Part shown: positions 24,555-36,753 of the stretch, in pieces | Position numbering within the stretch: the stretch's first letter is position 1 | Layout of the letters: the number at the start of each line of letters is the position of its first letter | NCBI GenBank assembly: GCA_032718565.1 | Contig: JAVGVS010000094.1 | Location: 439,121 to 503,120, forward strand | Length of the DNA: 64,000 bases | DNA from: Distichodus sexfasciatus | Taxonomy: Eukaryota; Chordata; Actinopteri; Characiformes; Distichodontidae | Direction of reading: 5' to 3' | Notes under the pieces: model-generated | What the model was told of the DNA's origin: nothing | What the model saw: the letters and a program-made list of their open reading frames with translations, nothing else | The model's database searches: none | Translations under genes and position numbers: made by a program

Positions 24555-24761
24555 TCGACGACCTCGCAAAGCATCTCTGAGCGGTCCAAAGAGATGATGG
24601 TTGGACGGGCCGAGATCTGGGCTGTAGGCAGAGTGCTCCAGCACCTCAAAACCCGTTTGGTTAATGGTTTCAACAGTCTGGCCGGCCGTGTGTGGGTGTG
24701 CATTGACGTGCAACAACAACAACCCTTTCTTCGACAATAGGTATCTGCGTTTAGTGTGAAT
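24555..24761 (-). pseudogene. Mariner-type transposase fragment (broken)
   Basis: The minus-strand frame contains KRRYLLSKKG, then HPHTAGQTVETINQ and YSPDLGPSNHHLFGPL. This is the C-terminal half of the mariner catalytic core (family form: D-N-A-R-P-H-T-A ... Y-S-P-D-L-A-P-S-D). The usual catalytic Asp before the first Asn is Val here and the final Asp is changed. The upstream N-terminal domain is absent and the frame after LRDALRGRR no longer looks like mariner. It is a dead relic within the abcg4 5' region. Confidence 0.75.
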
Positions 24762-24904
24762 TGTTGGCGTTGTGCACACTGCAAGCGGAGCGACCATGTT
24801 TACACTGTAACAGCAGCAAGAAACATGGTGCAATCAAGTTCAAACTATAAGAACGCGTTCGCACGCATACGAACTATAAACACACATGCGCAGAAGGCAG
24901 AGTG

Positions 24905-25165
24905 ACACACGGTTGGTGGAGCAGTTGGTGGCGTAACGGTAGGGTGTTTGTCCCGCAATCAGAAGGTTGCCGGTTTGAATCCAGGGCTGGTAAAGTTACC
25001 GCTGAGGTACTCATGAGCAAGATACCGTCCCCAAGCACTGCTCCCCGGGCGCTAGTAAGCTGCCCACTGCTCCTTCACGGATGGATTAAATGCAGAGGTC
25101 ACATTTGGTTGTGGTGCACTGTGTGCTGTGCTGTGGTGTGTTCACAATGACAAATAATCACTCAC
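24905..25165 (+). repeat. tRNA-derived SINE, copy 3 (most complete)
   Basis: The head has an A-box-like tggcgtaacggtagggtg and a B box ccggtttgaatcc spaced as in a tRNA. A conserved body follows (gaggtactcatgagcaag, cccaagcactgctcc) and then a tail (ttgtggtgcactgtgtgctg). It serves as reference for the other copies in this window. Confidence 0.85.
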
Positions 25166-26329
25166 TTTCACATAAAGATATGCTATGGCGAAAGTGAGGA
25201 TAATTTTTGACTTTCCCTCGTAGACATATAGAACCGGAGGTCTAGTTTTTTACTAAAAGAGAATTTTTTTATTTAAATGTCTGGTTGAGCTCAGGAATAA
25301 AAATCTCTTTTTGTGATTTGATATTAACGGAAGATTGCATTAATATCGTCTCATATCGATCACCGGCTCCTGAATTGAACCTGAAAGGAAATCGTATTGT
25401 ACCAGACTTTGTCGAAACATTGTTTTAATATCATATTGTGATAAAATGACACCCACCCTGAATAAAGGTGGTGCTATGAGGTGCAGGATCCCGATATCTT
25501 AATACTCCAGCAAATAGAGAGAGAGCGAGATGGAGAGAGGGAGAGAGAGAGCAGAGCAGAAGCAGGAACTGGTTTAGACTAAGTGCATTGCTATCGATGA
25601 GTAACACTATAACACATTTGTTGCTCTGGCCTCTTTAGCGTGCTCTATAGTGTTATTCTCCTCCGTCTCGCCTGCTCGCCTCTTCGTCCTTTTTGCCGTG
25701 AGATGGAATATGTGGTTTGATCCCGTTCAGCTACATGGCTGTAATAAAGATAATTGCTTGAGGTTAAGGGAGAAAGCGAAGGCTGGTGTTGAATTCATCA
25801 GAGCTGCTGTGCTTCTTTATGTTTTCCAGTCACGTTTGTGACCTTTCTTTTCTTTCTTTTCGCTTCTTCACCGGTTCATGAAGGATTATATAACTCTGGG
25901 TCTAGTGCTAACTAAAGTGTCAGTTCGTCGTGACACGTTAAGGACGACGTTTCGACGTCTGCCGATATCAAAAAGTCTGCTGATTCTATTCGGTGCAGGA
26001 GCCGGCGATCGATATGAGACGATATCATGTGCTGATTTAATCATCACTTCCATTCATATCAAATTACAAAAAGCAACTAAAATGTCATTAGATATTTTTA
26101 TTCATATGGGCTGCATGCAGGCATTTAAATGAAAAACAATCTTCTCTTTTTAATAAAAATAGACCTCCTGTACAATATCAAGTGACATGACAATATGGAT
26201 GATGGTCCAATCAATGTATCATTACATTCAGTCTACTGTCACACCCCTACCTGCCTTTATTGAAATATCAGCTACAAAATTTCTGGGTACATTTTCTCTC
26301 CAAGGTTTCAGGGTCATTTTTGAGATTGT

Positions 26330-26587
26330 TGCGGCCTAAGAAGCCTGATTTCACGGCAGCTTTTCTAAAAAATTGCAAATGAAAATTGCTTTGTTTTTAG
26401 GTGTTTTGTTGCAATAAGTTGCAGAAAAATTTGTGATTTTGTCCCCCTTTATAATGATTCTTTAAAATGTGAATAAAAATGGAAAAAAACAAAACCACTT
26501 TTTTTAACCATTAATCATTTAGTTATTTTTTTGGGGAATAATGTAGAGACATTTTTATCACACATGATATAATTATTTATCACACAC

Positions 26588-26624
<37 letters not shown>

Positions 26625-26746
26625 TATTATTATTATTATTAATATTAATATTATTATTTTAAAAGAAGCACAACAAAAACAAGTAGGGGATGGGAACACA
26701 CAAAAAAAGAAAAGTATAATAATATTCAATGGCTTAGACAATAATA

Positions 26747-26814
<68 letters not shown>

Positions 26815-27600
26815 CATTTATGTGCATATAAATGAATTAGAGAGAACAATTCCTAACAAGCGTGTCACCAATTGACGAGCAATGTATATATGAAACACAA
26901 CAATAAATTCACGAAACCACCAGCAACGACAGATGGGCGAGCCATATTTCATAGCTAGCGTAAATTAAGCTGCATAATTTCCCCTTCAGGATTAAGACTG
27001 CGCTGCGTATGTGTGCTTCTGAAAAGCTCCCATTTAAAGATGAGTAAGGGTCTCTATTGATTGGCTCACCATTAGTGAGGTTCCATTACAGTTCATGCCA
27101 CTAGGTGTGTAACGATACATCAATCTACATCCATATTCCCATTCAGTAAGCAACCAGCCTTTGCATCAGACATCGTAGATATTGTAACGTCATACCAGGC
27201 TCCCAGGATGTTGATCCTGACTAATAACCAAATTCAGCCAATACCATTAATTCATTACTACTGATTTCACCAATTACCACAATTTATCCACAATTTTTGA
27301 CCAATCATTATTTGTTTTCCCATAAAATCGTTGAGCCATACATCAGCAAAACTCACTTCCTTGTTACGTTTAGAAGTCGCAGGAAGCGTGTGATAAAACG
27401 GCTCACACTTACCTCCAAAAATAACTAAATGATTAATGGTTAATAAAAATAATAGTGCTTTTGTTCCTTCATTTTAATTTATTGTTAAAGAATCATTTTT
27501 AAAAAGGGGGACAAAATTGAACATTTTTCTGCAACTTAGGCCCCGCTCATAACTTTATTGCAACAAAGCGCTTTAAGCAGCTTTCTGAAGCTGTCTGATT
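26330..27600. mobile_element. Decayed element with inverted ends, split by an AAT microsatellite
   Basis: The left part (about 26400-26540: gttgcagaaaaat, ttttgtccccctt, accattaatcattta) returns as reverse complement at about 27420-27540 (taaatgattaatggt, aagggggacaaaa, atttttctgcaac). Inside lie AT-rich DNA, the AAT repeat and, at 27240-27365, the block also found at 3841-3990. No coding sequence is recognisable. Confidence 0.6.
26587..26812. repeat. (AAT)n/(ATT)n microsatellite pair
   Basis: An aat run at 26589-26640 turns into att, then a second long aat run covers 26744-26812. Long open frames across it are pure poly-Ile artefacts. Confidence 0.9.
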
Positions 27601-27639
27601 AACAGAAGCATCAAGTTCCAAATCAAATTCAATGATTTT

Positions 27640-28460
27640 CTAATTGGTAGCAGAACCATTTAGTACTAATTTAAGCTCCAATATGGTACTAATGGGTACA
27701 TTTAATAAGTTATAAAGGTTTGAATCCAAAAAGAATTAAATGGTAGCAAAAACACAATGAGCTGTAAGGGGGAACCTGCAAGATTCTTCTAAGGTGAGCA
27801 GCAACAAACCACTAAAATTACACTCGTAATATATGAGTCCCTCCATGTTTTCTCAGTCTGCTGAAGTGCTACAGAACCATTTAATTACCAAAATCCAGAT
27901 TCCAGATTTTTCAAATTGTGCAGAACCATTTTAATGAAATCAAAAGATCAAATGTAGTACTAACTGATACAGAGCCATTTAGTAACCGAAACCAAATGCA
28001 AAAGGGGTTTGGAGGTTTGAATCCAAAAAGGTTTGGAACTAGAAGTGGTACCAAAAAAGAAAACCCTCCAATTACAATGTTTCTCATTAGAACCATGCAA
28101 GGCTCCTCCTCACCATCATTATCATCACAACAACTTACTGTTTTGTGTTACACTGGGATCTACTGATTGGATCTGGTTTTGATACCAAATGGTTCTATAC
28201 CAACTAGTGCTTAACTTGGATCTGTTTTGGTACTACGTCGTTCTATACTATAGTATGAAAAACCAGTTACAATTAGACAACAATTGGTACAAAGAACTGT
28301 AGTACCAAAACCAGATCCAAGAAATCCTATAACAGTTGCAAAACATTAAACAAAGTAAACACTCAATAAAACCAGATTCAAAAGAGGTTTGGAACTAAGT
28401 GGAAACAAAACCCCTCCCTTGCAATGTCCTGTAATGTTTCTCTAAGACATCATTATCATC
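27640..28460. repeat. Degenerate local duplication rich in 'aaccatttagtacc'
   Basis: The block ggaggtttgaatccaaaa ... caatgtttctca-ttagaacc ... tcaccatcattatcatcac (about 28005-28130) has a diverged second copy at about 28380-28460 (gaggtttggaactaag ... ccatcatcatcatc). Short phrases such as cagaaccatttag recur throughout. No gene is seen. Confidence 0.5.
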
Positions 28461-28941
28461 ACCACCACCATCATCATCATCCCAGCAACCCATTTGTCCC
28501 CGTTTCAACCTACTTTTATTGGTTAAACCGAGCTCAACTGATGCGTCTCCAGCTGCTCGACTCCGCGTTTATGTGGATATCCTTCCCATGGTGTCTCGCC
28601 CAGTTTTACTGTTGTTGGAACACGTCCAACTACGGACTCGGAACCAGGTACCAGTCCCGATAAGAGAAGCTCCAGGAGGACGTCAGAGTGCGCATAAAAA
28701 AATTAAAACCGCCCTGATGGTGACAGCGTTCCCTTCTTAGACAAACCCCACATCCATCACTCATATCGCGCGGAATAAAAATAAATAAAATCCACAAAAG
28801 CAGGAATCCGGATGGGAGGATGAGGGTCCAGAACCAAACGTGAGCGTTATTAATAATTAAGCAGATGCAGCAGCAGCAGCAGCATCAGCATCAAGCATCC
28901 AAAGTGGGACGTCCAGAAGAAACTGGTCTCGGTTCCTGCAG

Positions 28942-28993
28942 ATGATGGAGGGAATTAAAAAGGGAGGTTCCAGACTGCTGTGGAAAAGTGGAG
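28942..28993 (+). other. Possible short 5' coding exon in a GC-richer patch
   Basis: An ATG at 28942 opens 17 codons (MMEGIKKGGSRLLWKSG) and stops at a good donor (gtggag-gtgagg, GT at 28994). The surroundings (28860-29100) are richer in CpG than the neighbouring DNA and include a (CT)n tract at 29041-29064. No matching downstream exon is recognised before the next gene at 31883. It could be a first exon of an unrecognised transcript, an upstream abcg4 exon region on the other strand, or chance. Confidence 0.2.
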
Positions 28994-30339
28994 GTGAGGA
29001 ACCGGGCCCGTTTCTCCGCGCTCAGCATCCCGGTACCCGTCCCTCTCTCTCTCTCTCTCTCTCTCCCCGGGTCTCGGCTTGTGTACCGCAGTAGTTCGAT
29101 AGCGCGCAGAGGCTTTGCTCACCCGGCTCAAGTGAGTCTCAAATGGCTCCTAGTCCTAAGTAGTGCCGCACCCTCTAACCACTCATTCCTTAAAACGTGG
29201 CCTCTTCTGGGTCCGTTTTTAAATCGTTTGTCCTTGGCCATGACACATTATTTTTATTTGTTTTTATGTGTTTTTACTCTGTTGTGGTGATGCACGTTTT
29301 TTCGGCTTTATTTATTTCATTTTGTGGTTTGATTTATTGTATTTTGTCTCTATTTTATGTCTCGACAGCTGTTATGTCATTTAATTGTTTTCTGTACAGC
29401 ACTTTTAATCCATTGTGGTTGTTTAAAGTGTTAATGCTAAATGTATAATTTAAACTTTCAAACGTAAATGTACTTCAATGTGTACTTTTAATAAGTGCTT
29501 TGCTTTACCAACCACCCAACACTGCATGTATAAGATAAATTAATAAAAAGGTGTATTTAGTAATATTTCACAGGCGCTTTGTGTTTTATTACGGGTGTTT
29601 TTTGTTGTTTTTTTACTTCATTTACATCATGAAATGTATTCGCAGTGTTACATGAATCACTAGAATCCACACTTATAAGGAAAATGTAATGATCATTTAA
29701 ATTGCCATTTTATTATTTATTGCCATTTCATTTTTAATTGCTATTTTTAACTCATAATCCTACAATATTTTTAACATTAATGTGAATTTAAGTATGGCAA
29801 GTTTATAAGCGAATGGGATAGGAAAATGTGATTTTAAGCAGGCTACATGTTGGTTGGAGACGCGCCAGTTCCTCTTCTGGCACATAGGCGGTCTGAAACA
29901 GAGGCGTAACTGGCAGCGCTGAAACATCTGATCCCGAAAACATCCGAGCTGAATGCAGATATCAGACAAGCAGACACAGCAACGCACAGACTAATTATAG
30001 GCAAGACGCCTCATTAACAGAGTTCTCATTTTATTAATTTTATAATGTTCTCATTTTCTTGAAAGTAAGAAACCAAACGGTCAATCTGCAGAAAACACAG
30101 GGCTGGCTGGACAGGAGAAGATCTGAGGTTTCCTAAAAAATATCTCAAGGTTAGAGGTGCTAGACGAAGTCTGTCAGGCTGAAAGCAGCCCTATATTCTT
30201 TTATTTATATATATTATATATTTAATTAAATTTTGTATTTGTATTATTCCTTTTTATGCGGGTCATTTTCTGCAGGACATCTGACATTCAGAGACGTAAT
30301 GCATTTCCCATCGACAGGGATCTCCGATAAGCATCAGGC

Positions 30340-30348
30340 TGCAAGCAT

Positions 30349-30380
<32 letters not shown>

Positions 30381-30560
30381 CACACACACACATCATATCA
30401 TATCACAAGCAGAAGCAGCAGCATCATGAATACCACCGGCGGTCCCTATAGGCGGTGTGATGGTGAGTTCTCAGTAGATACAGTAGTGTGTGTGTGGTGA
30501 GTGTGTGTGTGGTGGTGTGTGTGTGTGTGTGTGTGTGAGTGTGTGTGTGTGTGTGTGAAG
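30340..30560. repeat. (CA)n and (GT)n microsatellites
   Basis: A CA run at 30347-30392 and a GT run at 30486-30560 flank a short unique stretch. They lie just upstream, on the plus strand, of the GC-rich patch at 30565. Confidence 0.85.
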
Positions 30561-30564
30561 CTGT

Positions 30565-30680
30565 CTCTTTAAGGGGCCGCACCTGCGCTGCGCGCCCGCC
30601 AGTGCTGATGCTGCAGTGCTCTCAGGTTATTTTCAGTGAAACTCCGGCTCCAGGGTTACTCGCGCGTTCAAACGCAGCAT
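30565..30680 (-). promoter_or_regulatory. GC-rich patch, candidate abcg4 5' exon or promoter
   Basis: This about 115-bp CpG-rich stretch (ggccgcacctgcgctgcgcg, tcgcgcgttc) stands out from the AT-rich surroundings. On the minus strand it offers gcgcag-gtgcgg as a donor near 30588. abcg4 needs an untranslated exon upstream of 20999, and this is the most promoter-like sequence on the correct side. The assignment is inference from composition and position only. Confidence 0.3.
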
Positions 30681-31306
30681 CACGGAATCCAGCAGAACAA
30701 TGAGGCCTTGCCTTCAGAAGCCCAAGACCTCTAGTTATTGAATATATTTTAGTAGACATGCAACAGTGAAGCTGGCATAAATTGCGTAGCTGTATAATGG
30801 TAATTTTCATATATTGTATATAGCATGCTAAACATATATATATATATCACACAGTGTATATACTATATATATAAAGAATATAAGAAAAAGAAAGAAAGCA
30901 GTCCATATTTTAATGTATAACTGCAACTCTGTTTTTATAGCAGCTATCCCATGTGTTATATTCCAACACCTATACACCTGATTCAATTTGATGATTAGAT
31001 GAATCAGACCTTAGCAAATGAGGATACCGTGGACTTGTGGACCATGTTCTTTTAATGACATAATTGAAAAATATTTTTTATAATATAATAATGTGGTTGC
31101 AACTTCCTGGTTAGATTAAGTCCATTTCTTCCAAAAGATAATAAAGATAACAGATAAGATCACTTACTCCAGGTTTTAGTTTTGAAGTGAGCATGATAAA
31201 GTTATAAAAGAACATAAACTTGTATATTTTACACAGACACACAGCAACAAATTGTAAAACGAATGAATCAGAAATAAAGGGATGTGATCTTTTATTTTTT
31301 CTGGAG

Positions 31307-31307
<1 letters not shown>

Positions 31308-31387
<80 letters not shown>
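31308..31387. repeat. (TA)n microsatellite
   Basis: About forty uninterrupted ta dinucleotides. Confidence 0.95.
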
Positions 31388-31391
<4 letters not shown>

Positions 31392-31499
31392 CATCCAGAA
31401 AAGACAGGGAGAGGTCACAGGTCCACCTCCCCTTTATCGTTACTCGACGCCAATACTCAAGGACTCGTGCTCCATTAGCACATTACACACATCCACACT

Positions 31500-31670
31500 T
31501 GTATTTCTATCTTTGTGAGGTAAGTCCATACACTCCCATAATAACTGAATGTAAATAATAGTATATCTACGTCTAACCCTAAACTGGGGAGTGCTCCTCA
31601 CATACACAAAATGCCCCCACGGAGGACACTTAGGGAACATCCAGGTCCTCACAATCCCCTAAATATGTGA
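31500..31670. repeat. Fish 'ggggattgtgagg' dispersed repeat
   Basis: The phrases ctttgtgaggtaagtcc and cctcacaatcccctaaat occur here, and the latter in reverse at about 17140-17180 (atttaggggattgtgagg). This indicates a dispersed family, often adjoining GT repeats. Confidence 0.45.
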
Positions 31671-31833
31671 AACTTAGACACGCATGCAGAAGCCACTGTG
31701 AGAAAGAGAACACACAGCACACACTTCTCCGAAAAGTAGCATTTACTTTGAAACTGCAGATAAGGCCTTATAGCGTAACACACATGCACGTGTTTCTCAA
31801 CGTGCCACATGGAGTGGGGGTGGTTTTTGGGGG

Positions 31834-31840
31834 TATAAGT
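31834..31840 (+). promoter_or_regulatory. TATA-like box of the transcobalamin-like gene
   Basis: The sequence tataagt lies 43 bp before the start codon at 31883 and follows a G-rich stretch (gggggtggtttttggggg). Spacing suggests a very short 5' UTR. It suits a highly expressed secreted-protein gene, but no start-site data are available. Confidence 0.5.
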
Positions 31841-31882
31841 AGCGACAGCTTTGCCTGCTGGGGTACGAGGCAGACCATTACC

Positions 31883-33950
31883 ATGGCGCTCAGTGTGATT
31901 TCGGCTCTTGCCTTCTCGACGTTGCTGTGCACACAGGTACTGGGACATCCCACACAGACGGGTGAGTGAGGAATAATTTGAGATTATTTGTTGGATTATG
32001 TATTGTATTAAGATATATTATATGCTGTGAATCAAAGCCATGTGCAGTAAAGAGAAAAATGAAATAAAAATACTGGCAGCAGAGAGTATAACTCCTCACT
32101 CTTTGTGCCATTTTCAAAGTTATGTTACAATAGCAGTACATAAAAGTCAACATAATACAGTGACCAAACATATAAATGATAAAAGAATTCTTGAAAAACA
32201 TTTTTTTCCTTTTTGTACGCTTCATAAAGAATTTATCCTTCATAAAGGACATATATTGGTAAATATAAAAATAATTTTTATATTGCATGGCAGAGTGCCA
32301 AGACAAAAACCACTGCTGAGCAAAAAGAACATTAAGGCTCGTCTCAATTTTGCCAGAAAACATCTTGATGATCCCCAAGACTTTTGGAAAAATACTTTGT
32401 GGACTGTCAAGACAAAAGTTGAACTTTTTGGAAGGTGTGTGTCCCATTACATCTGGCGTAGAAGTGACACCGCATTTCAGAAAAAGAACATCATACCAAC
32501 AGTAAAATTTGGTGGTGGTAGTGTGATGGTCTAGGGCTGTTTTGCTGCTTCAGGACCTGGAAGACATGCTGTGATAAATGGAACCATGAATTCTGCTGTC
32601 CACCAAAAACTCCTGAAGGAGAATGTCCGGCCATCTGTTCGTGACCTCAGGCTGAAACGAACTTGGGTTCTGCAGCAGGACAATGATCCAAAACACACCA
32701 GCAAGTCCACCTCTGATTGGCTGAAGAAAAACAAAATGAAGACTTTGGAGTGGCCTAGTCAAAGTCCTGACCTGAAACCTATTGAGATGCTGTGGCATGA
32801 CCTTACAAAGGCGGTTCATGCTCGAAAACCCTCCAATGTGGCTGAACTACAACAATTCTGCAAAGATGAGTGGAACAAAATTCCTCCACAGCGCTGTTAA
32901 AGACTCATTGCAAGTTATCACAAACGCTTGATGGCAGTTGTTGCTGCTGAGAGTGGCCCACCAGTTATTAGGTTTAGGGGGCAATCACTTTGTCACACAG
33001 GGCCATATAGGTTTGGATTTTTTTCTCCCTTAATAATAAAATCCTTCACTTAAAAAACGCATTTTGTGTTTACTTGTGTTGTCTTTGACTAATATTTAAA
33101 TTTCTTTGATGATCTGACACATTTACCTGTGACAAACATGGAAACCCTAGGGGGCAAACACTTTTTCACACCACTGTATATGTAGGTAAATTAATGGTGA
33201 TGTATAAATAAAATAAACACATACAGTTACACCTCACGGTCAATACATGTTTGTTATTTCCAGTATTTGTGCATTAAGCCCTTTAACTAAAACGCCTTGG
33301 AGACATAAATACTCAGCCGGCCATGTCCAAATTTGATTATTTATTTATTCCTTTTAGAAAGGATTAAGCTGATATTTCTGCCTTTGTTAAACCTTTCATC
33401 TGCCGCTCACAAATTGAAATCTATGAACACACAGTTCTGCACAGTGTGTTCTGTTCTCGGCTGAAACTCCCTCCCAGGTTACGACAGCAACCTAGACACA
33501 GCTGTCTATCTCTCAGACTTTCTCATGCACTTCTGCCAAACTAACAACGGAATATGCAGAATAGTAACTCAGCATTGTTAAAGCTGTTTATGTGGAACAA
33601 GTCATTAATGTGTTCTTATCTGAAGGTGTGTGCATGGGTTGGATTATGCAGATATTGGGCAAATATTCAAAAGTGTATCAGAAATTACACATAGAACCGC
33701 TGATATAATCTTGCCCATGATGCTTATTTTAGATTTGTTACAGTTTGGTTAACATTTGGGGGAAAAAAATCAGCAAAAATCCACAACACAAATATTTCTT
33801 CCGTCGTCTTCTGCAGGAGAGGTGAAGTCGGTGCCGATCAGAATCACGGTTCAGCTGAAGAACAACATTGCTGTGCATCACACCAGCGTAGTGGAGGGAG
33901 GAGTGCTGTACGGGGCTTTGAAAAGACTACAAGACAACAATAACTCCTTC

Positions 33951-33992
<42 letters not shown>

Positions 33993-35935
33993 CTTGCATT
34001 TTCTGCAGTGTCCTCTTTTTGTAGATAACATTTTGATGTTCTTTTATGAGTTTAAACCTCTACTTTTAAATGTTTCCCTTTGATCCTGCTACTGAGGCTG
34101 TTTTTACTTTAGACAATTTATTGTGTTTTTAAATGTTTGCATGACTGTAGGTAAATTATTCTATGGTTGACCCTCAACCCTAACCATGAGCTCAGTAACG
34201 CACATGAAACTTTTCCGCTCTTTTAGTTTTCATACATTCCTTTTGATACAAACTATATTTTAGCAACAGTCAAAAAGGGACTTTACATCATCAAAAGTAA
34301 GGTGTCCTCAGTGTGCAAGCGTCGAGCCTAAAATTTGGCTCCAAAATAAGTCTAGGTCAGAACACAAACACAACACACTTAAATGAACTATTTACTTATT
34401 TAGGTAGATTTGAAACCTTTGTTTGATGAGCAGTAAATTCTCCATCTCTTTATAAAGCTTTAACAAGACAAATAGATCAGAGCCACACGCAGTTCGCTAA
34501 TAACACGATTATGCTGCTCTAAATCTGCCACTAACAGAAAAATCTGCTGTGAGAAAACACTTCAGGGAAAAAGAATGCTTCCTCTAGTCCCTCTTTTCTT
34601 CACTTCTACTCATCTGAGATGTGACTTGCTGTTAATTGGGACTCATTGAAGATTTATGACTTAAAATATTACAGCACACCACAATTAATTATAATATTGT
34701 ATCAAAATTATTAAATAATCTTGTCTCTGCATAATTGATGGTGTAATTCTGCTTTTAGGTTCACCGCCACATGGAACGACAATCACGGGGTGTTTTTGGA
34801 GAGTGTGAACGGAGTGGCCGGGTCCGTATCCGAGAAAACCTACTGGGAAATTCTGTCTGAAAAAGATAACATGGTTACCAGGCTGGACGTTGGTGAGGAC
34901 ACTTTTACCTCCTAAATATACTGCATAAGGGGAAGAGGGACATTTTTCTTTGTATGGTTGCCTATAATTTCCCAAACGTTGACTGATTTCCAAAATTCTT
35001 CCACTCTTGCCTTCAGATTTAAATTACAATAATTACCATCAAATACAGCTGCAAGCGACAACAAATGGGGTCCAAGCAAATGTCACAAAAAAGCGGCACA
35101 AAAGGGTCGTAGATACACACCCACACGCTGCTGATGCTGATGTTTATGAGACAGAGTAAAACCACATGACTACATTAATCATATCAAGACATAAGAAGTT
35201 AGAACGATAATGTCAATTAAAGATGTGAATAGAAATTTTTTATTTGGCAGTAGAGTCTCTTTTTGGTCATAACAGCTTCAATAAGTCATGTTTATAAAGA
35301 AACTAACTTCTAACAATGTTCATATAAGAACTGGGTGGTTTTCTATAAATTCATGAAAATTATAAAAACTCGTTACTTCATAAATTACAATTACATACAC
35401 TCACTATTACATAAATGTATGTGGCGTTTTAGCGCCTCTAGAGGTCAAAACATCTTTTCCTTTGCTATAATGCCAATTTTCAGCCTATACAGAGATGCAA
35501 ACCATTCCTACTTACCCTGAAAATTGTAGCTTTCTGCAACTTACGGTTCAAGCTGCACAATCCATTTTGTAGGAAAAAGGTTGGTAGCATAACTGTTAAG
35601 GTGTTGACTCTGTGAATGGAGGGTTGCTGGCTCAATTCCCGGACTGGTAAAATGTACTACTAAGGTGCTCATCCCAAGATACCGTCCCCAAGTGCTGTTT
35701 TCTGGGCACTGCCAAAAAGCCGGTCACTGCTCCTTCATGGTTGGGTCAAACGCAGAGGTCATGTTTGGTTGTGGTGCACTGTGTGCTGTGTTCACAGTCA
35801 CAAAAAATGATTTGATCACAATGAAAGTGTAATTTATTCAACCAAATCAATGTGTCATTTGCAGGAATTGGCTGCTATCAACCTCAAGAAGATGAGAACA
35901 TCATCCTGACGTACTCCACTTACTCTCAGCAGTAG
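31883..35935 (+). CDS. Small secreted transcobalamin-beta-like protein (DUF4430 domain), complete CDS
   Basis: Four coding exons: 31883-31961, 33817-33952, 34759-34892 and 35865-35935. All are GT-AG with consistent phase; 420 nt gives 139 aa. The N-terminus MALSVISALAFSTLLC is a signal peptide (cleavage probably near residue 20). Residues about 29-137 contain IRITVQLKNN, GVLYGALKRLQ, FTATWNDNHGVFLESVNGV and KTYWEILSEKD. This is the pattern of the transcobalamin/intrinsic factor C-terminal beta domain (DUF4430). The large alpha/alpha barrel domain that precedes it in true cobalamin carriers is missing, so this resembles the stand-alone fish proteins named tcnb-type. Whether it binds cobalamin alone is unknown. 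Intron 1 holds a Tc1 relic (32285-33178) and intron 3 a SINE. ATTAAA at 35952 and AATAAA near 36043 could be polyadenylation signals. Confidence 0.82.
32285..33178 (+). pseudogene. 5'-truncated Tc1-like transposon with dead DD34E transposase
   Basis: Homology begins at about 32285 (GRVPRQKPLLSKKNIKARL) and covers the catalytic core: KFGGGSVMV, then a stop (TAG at 32532), then GCFAASGPGRH, QQDNDPKHTSKS and WPSQSPDLKPIEMLW. The spacing from the Asp of QQDN to the Glu of KPIE is 34 residues. A second stop (TAA at 32898) interrupts the C-terminus. The right terminal repeat ends in cactttttcacaccactg and TA at 33177. The left terminus and the DNA-binding domain are gone. Confidence 0.9.
33955..33990. 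repeat. (AC)n next to exon 2 donor of the transcobalamin-like gene
   Basis: The run starts two bases after the GT of the donor at 33953, so the donor itself is gt-acacac. Confidence 0.9.
35577..35815 (+). repeat. tRNA-derived SINE, copy 4 (diverged)
   Basis: It matches copy 3 along its length (ttggtagcataactgttaag, gataccgtccccaag, ttgtggtgcactgtgtgctg), with a degraded B box (gctcaattccc). It ends about 50 bp before the last exon of the transcobalamin-like gene. Confidence 0.8.
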
Positions 35936-36753
35936 AATGCTTTTAATGCTCATTAAAGCTCAGATCAACACTGCTGGATCAATACATCACTCATTTATTT
36001 CTTCAAAAGTGACTTTAAAAGTGACTGTGAACTCAATTACAAAATAAAAAATTTAAATGATACACATCAAACACTGCTGATCTGATAAATGTCTGAATTC
36101 ATTAATTAAATTAAAATATACAAGTAACCCACAATACACCTTTTATGTTGCAAAAACCTCAGTATAAACAGACAGTGGGTCATTTATTAATGTATCTCAT
36201 AACACACTTTATTGTTGCATTTTGAGGTAAGAGTAAATGTCCTGTCTGTGTTGCCTCCTTTCAGTGAACGTTTCAGCAAAATAAATGTCTTCATTGGAAA
36301 AATTACATACGTATGTATAGTTACATACATTCTATGATTTAGCACTGTGAAGAAAAATAAGGTTAGTACCATGAAGAAAAACGTCTTTATTTATTTGGTA
36401 TCCATCTGGATACAGAATAAAATTATTTGATAACAAATAATGCATTTTTCTATAATTTTCCCTATTGATTACTCTCTAACTTTCTGATCAATTTAAAATG
36501 AAGAAATGCAAAAGTTTTGGGTCATTTTCAACCATTTGGTGTCATTCTGGCCCATAAAATCAGCAGCTTTTGGCCTTTCTGGGTGAGAACTTCGTTTTTG
36601 CTCCTGATGGCGTTCCATATGAGATTCGCCAGCACTAACACCAGTGTTTACATGGTGAATAATGTAATTGATGCCTTTTTACGCAATTACTTCAGCACAA
36701 AAACATGAATGTCTTCATTTTTAAAAAAAATCACATTCATATTTACATTATAT

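Noticed and set aside
26580..26849. 89-aa poly-isoleucine frame
   Set aside because: Product of the AAT/ATT microsatellite.
31220..31558. 112-aa frame with Ile-Tyr repeats
   Set aside because: Product of the (TA)n run.
32040..32284. Start of the open frame that runs into the Tc1 relic
   Set aside because: Residues before GRVPRQKPLL show no Tc1 helix-turn-helix similarity; openness is chance, and the element is truncated at about 32285.
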